Origin: Bradyrhizobium sp. CB1015
GTDB taxonomy: Bacteria; Pseudomonadota; Alphaproteobacteria; Rhizobiales; Xanthobacteraceae
DNA: 64,000 nt
Reading direction: 5' to 3'
Assembly (NCBI RefSeq): GCF_025200925.1
Contig: NZ_CP104174.1
Location: 5,580,001-5,644,000, forward strand
This document shows, piece by piece, positions 55,139-63,906 of this stretch (its first letter is position 1; every line of letters begins with the position of its first letter). The translations under genes were made by a program, and so were the position numbers. The notes below the pieces were generated by a model, which ran no database searches, was not told the origin of the DNA, and worked only from the letters and a program-made list of their open reading frames with translations.

Positions 55139-55864
55139 TTATCGATACCTGAAGCGCATTAGTTGGCGATACAGCCCCAGTTTGGTGCTGATTCTCCAGG
55201 CAACGCCCCGCATCGCATCCGGATCAATCAAGTGCTGGCGCATGTACGTCGTGTCCATGTTGTTCGTCAGGCAAAGACGGGAATAGAGAAAGATTTCGAA
55301 CCCGCGATGATAGCCAAGCTGGATTGTAAAGAGGTGCGAGTAGCCCGCCTTCAGAGCCGCGTCCCAAACCCGTCGGGAAAAGCGACCATATGGAAACGCG
55401 AAAAGGGTAACTTGTTGCCCGAGGCGATCCTCCAGCATCGACTTCGACATCGTAAGCTCGCGATCGAGTTCGGCATCCGAGACAGTGGTCAAGTCGACAT
55501 GGGCCATGCCATGCGAGCCAATCACAACGCCGGCCCTGCCGAGTTCCTCAATCATGTCCCAGCTCATGCGTCCCGGCGAGCCTACGAAATCCACAGGGAC
55601 AAAAGACATGAACCCTGGAATCCGTCCGGTCTCCACGTAACGAGCATAGACATGCGTGTAGTCCGAAAGAAATCCATCGTCGAACGTGAGCAGGACAGCG
55701 CCGCTGTGACTGGCCTTCGGATCGCGGCAATGCTCCAGAAACGCTTGAGGCGAGACCAGCATGTCCCCGCAAAGCGCGAGATGCGCATCAAATGTTTCAT
55801 GCGTCAGGCACCACGCATTGGAAGGCGACGCTTCCACCAATTCATGATAGTTGAGGACAATCAT
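55139..55864 (-). CDS. Polysaccharide deacetylase (NodB-homology domain)
   Basis: 241 residues. The ATG at 55864 overlaps the stop of the glycosyltransferase gene (ATGA), so it is preferred over the longer frame to 55909. The NodB motifs are present: TFDDG at 60-64 with the catalytic and metal-binding Asp pair, SHGMAH at 117-122 with two metal-binding His, and FAFPYGRF with the Arg/Pro groove. It lacks a signal peptide. It would remove N- or O-acetyl groups from a sugar intermediate or polymer. Translational coupling to the glycosyltransferase suggests joint action on one building block. Confidence 0.92.
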   Translation of the reverse strand: MIVLNYHELVEASPSNAWCLTHETFDAHLALCGDMLVSPQAFLEHCRDPKASHSGAVLLTFDDGFLSDYTHVYARYVETGRIPGFMSFVPVDFVGSPGRMSWDMIEELGRAGVVIGSHGMAHVDLTTVSDAELDRELTMSKSMLEDRLGQQVTLFAFPYGRFSRRVWDAALKAGYSHLFTIQLGYHRGFEIFLYSRLCLTNNMDTTYMRQHLIDPDAMRGVAWRISTKLGLYRQLMRFRYR

Positions 55865-57030
55865 AGAGCTTGTATCAGGTCTGAGACCCGTCGGCCCCAA
55901 GCCTGCCAATTCAGTTGCGTCTCGTAGGCGTCGCGGCTCGATTGTCTCAATCGGGCCAGCCTGTTCGGGTTCGCAAAAATCTCCGCAATGACGCCAGCGT
56001 AGTCTGACTTACTCGCGTTCGACGGCATCAGTACACCGGTCGCCCCCTCGCGGACGGCATAAGGAACGCCACCTGTCGCCCGTGCAACGCTCGGCACACC
56101 ATGAGCTGCGGCTTCGCACAACACGATGGGGAAGCAGTCCGCGCGAGTCGGCAACAGAAAGAAATCCGCATCGCGATAAAGTTGCTCAAGCCGGCTGCGC
56201 TGTGCAGGATCATTCTTGTCGAGGTAAGGGATGATCGTCAGGCCCTCCTGGGTAACAGGATTCGGCGGAGAGCATCCGCAGATCACGAGTTCCGCCTTTA
56301 TGCCTCTGTCGTTCAGTTCGGCAAGAATCTCGATCGCGGTGTCCGCACCTTTCTCTTTCCAATTGACGCCGATCAGGAGCATCCGACACGGGCCTGGCTT
56401 CCGGCATCCAAGCACGGAGTCGCGATCGGGCGCCTCTTTGAGGTTGGCCCCCCAAGGAACGACATGCACCCGCGCAGGATCGGCGCCATAATCCCTAACG
56501 GCAGATTCGGCCGCCCATTGCGACGGATAGAGGATCAAATCGGCGCGCGCGATTGTATCCCGCTCCAGGCGTTCCGAAGTCTCTCGAGCCGAGCGTGATA
56601 GGTTTCGATAATTGGGATGGTAGTCCTCGATAAGCCGAAAAGTCGCATCGGACGCATAGACGAGGGGAACGCCATCGGGCACGCTCCAAGCAAAGGTGGA
56701 TCCGGCGGGCGCGAAGACGATATCGGCCGACGCGGCGCGGATTTTGCGTACTGCGTCCGCTGCATACTCAGCTACCACAGGGCCGGCCTGGAATGGGGAG
56801 ATGCCCCGACTGCGAACAGTACGCCGAAGTCTCGAATATACCTTGTATAATGGCAGACTTGGTGCGCTCAGCGGTCCGATATGGACGACCTCGTGCCCCT
56901 GGTTTGCAAGGGATTCCGACATGTGAAATGGCGTACCGGACCAGAATTTCACCTCGCTCGCATCTCCGATGGTAGCGAATGCAACCCGCCGTGCTGAACG
57001 GCAGCTCGGGATATGTTGGTTGTGATCCAT
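55861..57030 (-). CDS. Glycosyltransferase family 4 (GT-B fold)
   Basis: 389 residues from ATG 57030, with AGGGGG upstream. The N-terminal part has SGTPFHMSESLANQGHEVVH, and the donor-binding half has MLLIGVNWKEKGADTAIEIL, then FFLLPTRADCFPIVLCEAAA with the EX7E-type motif, and GGVPYAVREGATGVL. It would add one sugar to the lipid-linked repeat unit at the cytoplasmic side of the membrane. It heads the minus-strand run of deacetylase, polymerase and FkbM genes, possibly after the small gene at 57041. Donor and acceptor are unknown. Confidence 0.9.
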   Translation of the reverse strand: MDHNQHIPSCRSARRVAFATIGDASEVKFWSGTPFHMSESLANQGHEVVHIGPLSAPSLPLYKVYSRLRRTVRSRGISPFQAGPVVAEYAADAVRKIRAASADIVFAPAGSTFAWSVPDGVPLVYASDATFRLIEDYHPNYRNLSRSARETSERLERDTIARADLILYPSQWAAESAVRDYGADPARVHVVPWGANLKEAPDRDSVLGCRKPGPCRMLLIGVNWKEKGADTAIEILAELNDRGIKAELVICGCSPPNPVTQEGLTIIPYLDKNDPAQRSRLEQLYRDADFFLLPTRADCFPIVLCEAAAHGVPSVARATGGVPYAVREGATGVLMPSNASKSDYAGVIAEIFANPNRLARLRQSSRDAYETQLNWQAWGRRVSDLIQAL

Positions 57031-57040
57031 CTTGTGCCCC

Positions 57041-57238
57041 CTATGGATTGCGCAACCAGCAGATGGTGCCAAAATGGCGCTTTACGAAAAGGTGCGCTGG
57101 ATTAGCTTCCGCCTCGATTAATGGCTGACAGTCGCCGTGTTCCTCGCTTGGCATGGCCACGCTAACAGCTCCGTTAGAGCGGACAATTGAAACCCTGCCG
57201 AGAGTTTCCAAACCGTTCGCTTCATCAATAATGCCCAT
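57041..57238 (-). CDS. Small hypothetical protein leading the glycosyltransferase operon
   Basis: 65 residues from ATG 57238, which follows GAGG at good spacing. It begins MGIIDEANGLETLGRVSIVR and ends 10 bases before the glycosyltransferase start. It has no recognised motif. Position and ribosome binding site suggest a real leader gene or leader peptide, but chance remains possible. Confidence 0.4.
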   Translation of the reverse strand: MGIIDEANGLETLGRVSIVRSNGAVSVAMPSEEHGDCQPLIEAEANPAHLFVKRHFGTICWLRNP

Positions 57239-57435
57239 GACGACCTCAACCCTTCACGGAGCCCACCCCCCAAATTAATACTTGATTATATATAACCATC
57301 AATTAAAAAATACATTAACTTCCGGCGGGATGAGAGCATCGAGAGCGAGACCGAACTCTCTTCTGCCTATTCCGTATTAACTAAGCAGGATAACTATTGA
57401 TTTACGGGGTAGATTAAAAGACCACATTTTTAATC
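57239..57435. promoter_or_regulatory. AT-rich divergent promoter region
   Basis: Bases 57272-57420 are strongly AT-rich (TTGATTATATATAACC; TTAAAAAATACATTAAC) between two divergent polysaccharide transcription units. It probably holds both promoters and is a candidate site for an H-NS/MucR-type silencer. Confidence 0.5.
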
Positions 57436-58590
57436 GTGGAAACGGATTTGCTGGTGGCAAACGAGCGAACTGAAGCATCCGACAGAGGTATGGTCAGGTC
57501 TCTGCTCAAGCGCGCTCGTTCGACGCTTCGCCACCGCTCGCACCAGCTTCGCTTTTTCTTGGATGAGGCAAGTGCCGACCACGCTATTAGCAAACTCCGG
57601 GCGAGCGTTTTAGCAGGACGCAAGCCCGCTTCGTCCTCTCCAACCGCCTGGTTCGTATGCCCGCATTACAAATCCCCGAGCGGCGGAGTCCGCAAGCTAT
57701 ATCATTGCGTCGACACCCTGAACGACGCTGGACTGGATGCAGCCATCGTACACGCCCGACCAGGATTTCGCTGCAGCTGGTTTGAAAACACAACCCGAGT
57801 CATCAGCGCAAGTGAGCTAACCTTAGGACCGCGCGATATATTCGTGGTACCCGAAGTGTATGGCCGGTCGATCTGCAACCTGCCGTCCAACGTTCGACAA
57901 GTGATTTTCAATCAGAACGCCTATCTTACATTAAGCTCCCTGCAGAATGGGCTTGCCTACGCGGCGCCGTATACAAATAACCCAGATCTCGCGCTGGTGT
58001 TGGTCGTCTCTCAGGACAATGCCGACGTCATCAGACGAACCTTTCCAGCAACGCCCGTTCGGCGTATTCGACTTGGGATTAATCCTAGTTTGTATCATCC
58101 GCCCCAAGGCCCAAAACAACGTCGGATCGTTTACATGCCGAGAAAACGACCGGACGATTCAGCTGCTGTGCTTGCGCAACTGAGGCTTCGGGGTGCTCTC
58201 AACGGCTGGAACATCGTTGCCATCGATGGTCGCAGCGAGGCGGAGACGGCCGAACTGCTTCGAACGGCAAAAGTATTTCTCAGCTTTAGTTTTCGAGAGG
58301 GATTTGGCTTGCCGCCACTTGAGGCCCTTGCCTGCGGCTGTGTCGTGGTTGGTTATCACGGTTCTGGAGGTCGCGAATATTTCCACCCTCCTTTCGCAAC
58401 CGCCGTTGAAGACGGCGATATTTCTGGTTTTGTAACCGCGGTGGAAGCGACCATTTACCATATCGACAATGACCCCCTATCGGCAGACTCCCTGGCGGCT
58501 ACGGCCTCCCGTTTCGCGCTTGAGCGCTATCCGCCCGAAGTAGAGAAACAGGATATGCTCGACATCTTTGGACCCCTGCTCCAGTCATGA
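57436..58590 (+). CDS. Glycosyltransferase family 1/4 (GT-B fold)
   Basis: 384 residues from GTG 57436; the ribosome binding site is poor and an internal ATG at 57490 is possible. The N-terminal 60 residues are basic. The fold shows FVCPHYKSPSGGVRKLYHCV at the acceptor side and, at the donor side, RRIVYMPRKRPDDSAAVLAQ, then FLSFSFREGFGLPPLEALAC, the family's E-F-G-L-P-x-L-E motif, and VVVGYHGSGG. It belongs to the exopolysaccharide cluster and is followed 47 bases later by another glycosyltransferase. Sugar specificity unknown. Confidence 0.88.
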   Translation: METDLLVANERTEASDRGMVRSLLKRARSTLRHRSHQLRFFLDEASADHAISKLRASVLAGRKPASSSPTAWFVCPHYKSPSGGVRKLYHCVDTLNDAGLDAAIVHARPGFRCSWFENTTRVISASELTLGPRDIFVVPEVYGRSICNLPSNVRQVIFNQNAYLTLSSLQNGLAYAAPYTNNPDLALVLVVSQDNADVIRRTFPATPVRRIRLGINPSLYHPPQGPKQRRIVYMPRKRPDDSAAVLAQLRLRGALNGWNIVAIDGRSEAETAELLRTAKVFLSFSFREGFGLPPLEALACGCVVVGYHGSGGREYFHPPFATAVEDGDISGFVTAVEATIYHIDNDPLSADSLAATASRFALERYPPEVEKQDMLDIFGPLLQS

Positions 58591-58637
58591 ACATGCAAAA
58601 ATGGCCTTGGAATCACGACACCGGCAGTTGATACGTC

Positions 58638-60071
58638 ATGAATAGTCTCGTGCGCAACGGTCTTTCAAAGCGGACGATATTGTGGGCTCAACGCAATTCC
58701 TGGCGCTTGCCGCGCAGCTTCCGGAGCGCCGGAAGAAAGCTGATTGTTGGCGCGCCGTCCAGCTGGGAAAACAACGAAATCCTCGATGGTTGGTCAAGAC
58801 CGCTCGTTCCGCACGATACGTGCTCTTTTCCGACCGTTCCCGAGCTCCATTTTCCGGATCCGCCCGATATCCAACCGATTGAACTCATGGCATCGTCCTG
58901 TCATGCGCATTGCCTGATCACGACCCCAGCACTCGACGCCGGAGGTCTTGATGAATTTGTCGCCTTCCTTGCGCGACGGCTACCCGTTCTGGGATTTCGA
59001 GTGACCGTCATGTGCACGCCCACTTCCTTGGGGCCGGACGTGAGAACCTATTCGGGACAATTGTGCATGGCGCTTAAGCGAGAGAAAACATCGGTTGTTG
59101 TTGCCTCACCAAGCCAGTGCCGTCAGTGGTTAGCAGCCAACCGTCCTGATGTCATAAGCGCACATGATCCGCCAGATTGGATTCTGGAAGATGCTTTGAG
59201 CGCTGGCATTCCCGTTGTCGAGACGCTCCATGGCATTCCAACCCCGATAAGCACGGACTGGAGCAGAGAGGCCACACGGTCCACGTTCATTTCATCGTTC
59301 GTGGCGGTAAGCGAACTCGTCAGACGACAATACTTAAAAGGCAATCGCTCATTCCGCGACGATCGGATCATCACGATCCCGAACGGCTACAATGACACCC
59401 ATCGTCCTTCCTGCGATCGTGCAGTTGCGCGGGCTTGGCTTGGTCTCAAAAACGAATTTCTTTTTCTCAGCCTTGGCCGGCATTCCATTCAAAAGAATGC
59501 ATATGGACTCGTTCAGGCATTTTCCGAGGTCGCACAAGGTGCTCCGAACGCACATCTCTTGATCGCTGGCCGTCTAGACAATCACATGTACACCAGCCAA
59601 GTGCGCGCACTTCGCGAACATTCATCAATGAAGGACCGAATTCACCTTAGGCATTCCTTTGCAAACCCATCGATTTTATTTGCCGCTGCTGACTGCTTTG
59701 TGCTCAATTCATTTTTTGAAGGGTGGTCGCTGGCCAGCATGGAGGCGCTAAGCGCAGGCCTGCCTGTTGTGCTGAGCGACGTTGGCGGCGCGCGTGAGCA
59801 GGTCGGTACAGACGGAAGCCGAGGTTTTGTCGTCGGAAGCCCGCTTGGGCGCGCGGAGACGCCGAGTTGGGAAAGTGCAGGCCGTATGCGGTTCAAACCA
59901 CAGCCAAATAAGGAGGAACTTGTCGCGGCAATGAGATCTGTGATCGCACAGCGTGAGCAATGGTCGACTGCGCGACAATTCTTGGCTGAAGACTCAAGAA
60001 GGCGCTTCAGCGCCACGGACTGCGCAAAGCGTCACGGTGAGGTACTCCTTCGTGCGATTTCCGAGCCGTAG
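58638..60071 (+). CDS. Glycosyltransferase family 4
   Basis: 477 residues, longer than usual because of an N-terminal extension of about 90 residues. The acceptor half begins near TPALDAGGLDEFVAFLARRL. The donor half has FLFLSLGRHSIQKNAYGLVQ, then CFVLNSFFEGWSLASMEALS and AGLPVVLSDVGGAREQVG, standard for family 4. It follows the glycosyltransferase at 57436 on the same strand and converges with a family 2 enzyme. It probably adds one residue of the repeat unit. Ribosome binding site is weak; the exact start is uncertain. Confidence 0.9.
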   Translation: MNSLVRNGLSKRTILWAQRNSWRLPRSFRSAGRKLIVGAPSSWENNEILDGWSRPLVPHDTCSFPTVPELHFPDPPDIQPIELMASSCHAHCLITTPALDAGGLDEFVAFLARRLPVLGFRVTVMCTPTSLGPDVRTYSGQLCMALKREKTSVVVASPSQCRQWLAANRPDVISAHDPPDWILEDALSAGIPVVETLHGIPTPISTDWSREATRSTFISSFVAVSELVRRQYLKGNRSFRDDRIITIPNGYNDTHRPSCDRAVARAWLGLKNEFLFLSLGRHSIQKNAYGLVQAFSEVAQGAPNAHLLIAGRLDNHMYTSQVRALREHSSMKDRIHLRHSFANPSILFAAADCFVLNSFFEGWSLASMEALSAGLPVVLSDVGGAREQVGTDGSRGFVVGSPLGRAETPSWESAGRMRFKPQPNKEELVAAMRSVIAQREQWSTARQFLAEDSRRRFSATDCAKRHGEVLLRAISEP

Positions 60072-60098
60072 AAAACTGATACGAGGAGGATTGCACCG

Positions 60099-60974
60099 TC
60101 ATTTGGCCGGATCGACAGAAACCGCCGCACGAGAAGTCTCATCGCGTTCCCAGGGATGGGTTCTGCTACCCGACCGAAGCGTCGCCTTGCATCGAGCAAT
60201 GATGTTAACACCACAATAGACCAATAGTCCGGACCACAAATGAGGCTCTTTGATCAGTGCAAAGAGCGCCCAATTATTGGATTCGCCTTTATTCACGCTG
60301 AGCTCGGGAAAGCGGCGGCCCAGCTCGAATGCTCCACTATAGACACGACTTCTAACCGCAATCAGCTGCAGCACAGTGCGTGGAGGGAATACCGTTGACC
60401 TCACGGAAGGCAGTGTCTCCCGCTCTTCTGGTCTGAACTGAAGGCGAACATACGCGTCATCAGCGATGATATCTGGAAACTGACCGAACCGCCCGCGCCC
60501 AGCCTCAGATAAGGCGTAGACGCCGGAACCGCCGATTCCCTCTCGCGAAGACGGCAGCCGTGACCGGATCTCGTAGTATTTGCGAACCAGCCAAGAGCAG
60601 CCCGTCAGATTGATGTCAGCCGTGGGAGCCACCACCAAAACGTCCCCTCGCTCAAGGCGTTTTGCAAGAGCTCGAATGCCATCAACGGTAATAACAATAT
60701 CGGCGTCAGCATAAATCCGCGGAAATGCGCCTGAGATTCGGTCGCCAAAGTTCAGGGCGTGAGTCTTCCCTGCGATATCAGTTTCGGCAACAAGAACGGC
60801 GGGACTGAAGCGCCGGGCAACGTTCGCTGTGTCATCTGTACACCCATTACAAACGACGACTACCACGATCTCATCCGAGGCCGGGTTGCCCCCGCCTGGG
60901 TTGCCGAGCCATTGGCTCAACGTCCGCGCAATTACGGAACTCTCGTTGTGGGCCGGGACGACGATCGAGATCAT
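60099..60974 (-). CDS. Glycosyltransferase family 2
   Basis: 291 residues. The N-terminal ISIVVPAHNESSVIARTLSQ, CNGCTDDT and the DxD-type YADADIVIT at about 89 are family 2 hallmarks. The acceptor loop region has EGIGGSGVYALSE and FPDIIADDAYVRLQF with the catalytic Asp pair. A hydrophobic stretch near the C-terminus (EPHLWSGLLVYCGVNIIARC) may anchor it to the membrane. It lies alone on the minus strand, convergent with the preceding glycosyltransferase. It may start or extend the sugar chain. Confidence 0.88.
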   Translation of the reverse strand: MISIVVPAHNESSVIARTLSQWLGNPGGGNPASDEIVVVVVCNGCTDDTANVARRFSPAVLVAETDIAGKTHALNFGDRISGAFPRIYADADIVITVDGIRALAKRLERGDVLVVAPTADINLTGCSWLVRKYYEIRSRLPSSREGIGGSGVYALSEAGRGRFGQFPDIIADDAYVRLQFRPEERETLPSVRSTVFPPRTVLQLIAVRSRVYSGAFELGRRFPELSVNKGESNNWALFALIKEPHLWSGLLVYCGVNIIARCKATLRSGSRTHPWERDETSRAAVSVDPAK

Positions 60975-61484
60975 AGGCTAACCCGGTCGGAATCGATCAA
61001 ACTCGAATACGCCTCGGCGCTATTCTCAGGTAAACGTGATCACCTCGCGCGGCCGCTACGCAGGTGTTCGCTGTGCCGTCCCCAAGTGCCCCGCTCCGGC
61101 TTCGGCGTGACCTGCCCGCCGCCCCCTGTATTCCGCGCGATGCGTCCCTCGAACGAAATCCGCTAATTCCAGCCGAGCACAAATGCCGTGGTCCAGCGGC
61201 GCGAGTCACACCGGCAGCAAACTTCATGCGACATACTGGCACTTTAATTTCAAACAACTGCATCTACCGGATTTTATCAATACTTTTATCTGAATTAAAT
61301 TACAGATTTTACATTTAATCAATCCAAAAAAAGACGATTTGGGATCGCTTCACCACCGGAGAACGACGCTGGGTTTTCCCGCCGGAGAACTAACGTCAAG
61401 TTTTTATCACATTATTTCTGGTTGATTTAATACGCGATTTATTTTAAATCGTACACCAAGATTTTAATCAAAAAGGATTGCGCC
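60975..61484. other. Long AT-rich intergenic region
   Basis: Bases 61240-61480 are AT-rich with many TTTAAT and ATTTAAAT motifs, directly upstream of the aminotransferase gene, so they likely hold its promoter. The GC-rich part before 61240 has no supported gene. Confidence 0.45.
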
Positions 61485-62660
61485 TTGATACCTTTTCTGG
61501 ACTTAAAGGCCCAGTACCGTCAGATCAAAACCGAAATCGATGCCGCTGTGGCGCGCTCCATCGAGAGTGCGCAATTTGTGCTCGGGCCGGAGGTTGCTGC
61601 TTTCGAAAAACGATTTGCAGACCACTGCAGGGTCGCGCACTGCCGCGCGGTAAACAGCGGCACCTCGGCGCTCCATCTTGCGCTGCTCGCAGCCGGTATC
61701 GGACCGGGCGACGAGGTCATTACTGTCTCGATGACGTTCGTTGCGACAACGGCTGCTATACTTTACGCTGGCGCCAGACCGATTTTTGTGGACGTTGATC
61801 CCGTTACGTGGACGATTGATCCAGCATCCATCGAGGGCGCGATCACGCCGCGGACAAAGGCTATCCTGCCCGTCCACCTTCACGGGCTCATGGCCGACAT
61901 GGATCCAATCATGTCGATCGCTCGACGGCATGGTCTCCTTGTCATCGAAGACGCGGCACAGGCGCATGGCGCGGAATACAAGGGGCGCCGCGCAGGTTCG
62001 ATCGGCGATCTCGGCTGCTTCAGCTTTTATCCCGGCAAGAACCTGGGCGCGTTTGGTGAAGGCGGGGCACTCGTGACGGATCAGCCCGAACTTGCGAATC
62101 GCGTCTCGCTGTTGCGCGATTGGGGTCAAGAGGCCAAATACAATCACGTGATCGCCGGATATAACTACCGCATGGACGGCATTCAGGGAGCGGTGCTGAA
62201 CGTTAAGATGAACTACATTGAAGCTTGGACGGAGGCGCGCCGGGCAGTTGCCGCGGAATACGATCGGTTGCTATCGAGTCTCTCGTGCGCTCGTCCTCGG
62301 TCACCGTGGAACAGCCGCCATGTCTACCATGTTTATGCTGTCAGGCTGTCGCGCCGCAACGAAGCGCTGAGCGCCCTCCAAGAGGCCGGCATTGGCGCCG
62401 CCATCCATTACCCCGTTCCCGTGCATCTGCAGAAAGCATACGCAGAGCTCGGATATGGCCTGGGCGATCTTCCCGTCACTGAGCGGCTTGCGAACGAGTT
62501 CCTCTCGCTCCCCATTTATCCGGAGCTGTTGTCGGAGCAGGTGGCCGAAATCGTTTCCACGTTGAAAAAGGTGATTGCCCCAGAGTTCGCGCGGTCCATC
62601 GACGGCGAACGGGAAGATATTCTGGCACTGGCAAGGCCCAGCAATAGGAGCGCAAGTTGA
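61485..62660 (+). CDS. DegT/DnrJ/EryC1/StrS nucleotide-sugar aminotransferase
   Basis: 391 residues from TTG 61485 with AAGGA seven bases upstream; no better start exists. The PLP lysine is Lys185 in CFSFYPGKNLGAFGEGG. Other hallmarks are VNSGTSALHLAL (phosphate binding), the Asp in IEDAAQAHGAEY, and YNYRMDGIQGAVL. It transfers an amino group, usually from glutamate, to a keto nucleotide sugar. The next gene overlaps its stop (TTGA) and encodes an SDR epimerase, so the two probably make an amino sugar for the exopolysaccharide. Confidence 0.93.
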   Translation: MIPFLDLKAQYRQIKTEIDAAVARSIESAQFVLGPEVAAFEKRFADHCRVAHCRAVNSGTSALHLALLAAGIGPGDEVITVSMTFVATTAAILYAGARPIFVDVDPVTWTIDPASIEGAITPRTKAILPVHLHGLMADMDPIMSIARRHGLLVIEDAAQAHGAEYKGRRAGSIGDLGCFSFYPGKNLGAFGEGGALVTDQPELANRVSLLRDWGQEAKYNHVIAGYNYRMDGIQGAVLNVKMNYIEAWTEARRAVAAEYDRLLSSLSCARPRSPWNSRHVYHVYAVRLSRRNEALSALQEAGIGAAIHYPVPVHLQKAYAELGYGLGDLPVTERLANEFLSLPIYPELLSEQVAEIVSTLKKVIAPEFARSIDGEREDILALARPSNRSAS

Positions 62661-63658
62661 TCGATCTCAAGGGCAAACGTATTCTGGTCACCGGGGGCGC
62701 GGGCTTCATCGGGTCCCATATTATCGACCTGTTGTGCGACGAGGGCTGCATCGAAATCGTCGCTCTCGATAACATGGTCCGAGGTCGGCCGGAAAATCTC
62801 CGACGGGCACTGGGACGCGGACCGGTGCGGCTAGTCCAGGGCGATATACGCGATGGCAAGCTGATGGGCGCACTGGTCAAGGCGGCCGATATTGTGTTTC
62901 ACCAGGCTGCACTGCGCATCACTCACTGCGCCGCCGAACCTCATCTCGCCAAGGAAGTCATGGTTGACGCCACGTTCGACCTCCTTGACCTCTGCGTCAA
63001 GCACGATGTCGAAAAGGTGATTGCCGCCTCCTCTGCATCTGTGTACGGCATGGCGGAGGAGTTTCCCACGACCGAGCGACAGAATCCGTACGATAACCGA
63101 ACTCTGTACGGGGCCGCTAAGGCCTTCAATGAAGGGCTGCTCCGCGCGTACAATGACATGTACGGCCTCGACTACGTCGCTTTCCGATATTTCAACGTGT
63201 ATGGCAGCCGTATGGACATCCATGGACGTTACACCGAGGTGCTGATCCGCTGGATGGAGCGGCTGGAGGCCGGCCTGCCTCCTGTTATCTTCGGTGAGGG
63301 CGGCCATACTATGGATTTCGTGCACGTACGCGATGTCGCCCGCGCCAATATCCTCGCGGCGAGGTCGAAGGTGACGGACGAGGTGTTCAACGTAGGCAGC
63401 GGCACCGAGACAAGTTTGGTGCAGCTCGCTCAAGTCCTCGCGTCGGTAATGGGAAAGCAGGGGATAGACCTAGAATTCGCACCAGAGCGTTCGATCAATC
63501 CAGTGCCACGCCGGCAGGCATCTACCGGAAAAGCGGAGCGCCTGCTGGGATTCCGGGCTACCACTGCGCTTGACCACGGCCTCTCAGAGCTTGTCAAATG
63601 GTGGCGCGCGGAGCGCGAGCTCGCTGCCGGTGCTCCACGACAGGTAGCTGCATCATGA
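62657..63658 (+). CDS. NAD-dependent epimerase/dehydratase (GalE/WbpP-like)
   Basis: 333 residues. TTG 62657 overlaps the aminotransferase stop. The Rossmann motif is TGGAGFIGSH (12-21), catalytic Tyr151 and Lys155 lie in LYGAAKAFNEG, and FRYFNVYGSRMDIHGRYTEV is the substrate region. The Ser/Thr before the Tyr is in SSASVYG. It resembles UDP-GlcNAc/UDP-glucose epimerases. It likely supplies the keto or epimerised sugar acted on by the neighbouring aminotransferase. Exact reaction uncertain. Confidence 0.88.
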   Translation: MIDLKGKRILVTGGAGFIGSHIIDLLCDEGCIEIVALDNMVRGRPENLRRALGRGPVRLVQGDIRDGKLMGALVKAADIVFHQAALRITHCAAEPHLAKEVMVDATFDLLDLCVKHDVEKVIAASSASVYGMAEEFPTTERQNPYDNRTLYGAAKAFNEGLLRAYNDMYGLDYVAFRYFNVYGSRMDIHGRYTEVLIRWMERLEAGLPPVIFGEGGHTMDFVHVRDVARANILAARSKVTDEVFNVGSGTETSLVQLAQVLASVMGKQGIDLEFAPERSINPVPRRQASTGKAERLLGFRATTALDHGLSELVKWWRAERELAAGAPRQVAAS

Positions 63659-63906
63659 TTCGGACCGAAATGTTGCTGCTGGCCGACGAAAAGGCCGGGG
63701 CTGCGAGCAGCCGTCCTGTCTGCTTGAGTTTTCATAAGGTCGGCGAGTGGCCGCTTTCGAGCGCGAGTTCGCCGCCCTTGCCGGCGTCCCTTTCGCATCA
63801 GCTCGCTAAAAATTCCGCACAACGACGTGATTACGCTGAATCAATTACCGGATGACTGTCATCGAGGCTGCGTCCCGGGCGGCTCTCGAAGCGGCGCCCG
63901 CCACCG
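63655..63906 (+). other. Short frame and aminotransferase-like scrap after the epimerase gene
   Basis: ATG 63655 overlaps the epimerase stop and opens 66 codons (MIRTEMLLLADEKAGAASSR) without known motif. Another frame inside it reads VAAFEREFAALAGVPFASAR, which resembles the start of a DegT-type aminotransferase but stops at once. This looks like a decayed gene fragment. Confidence 0.3.
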
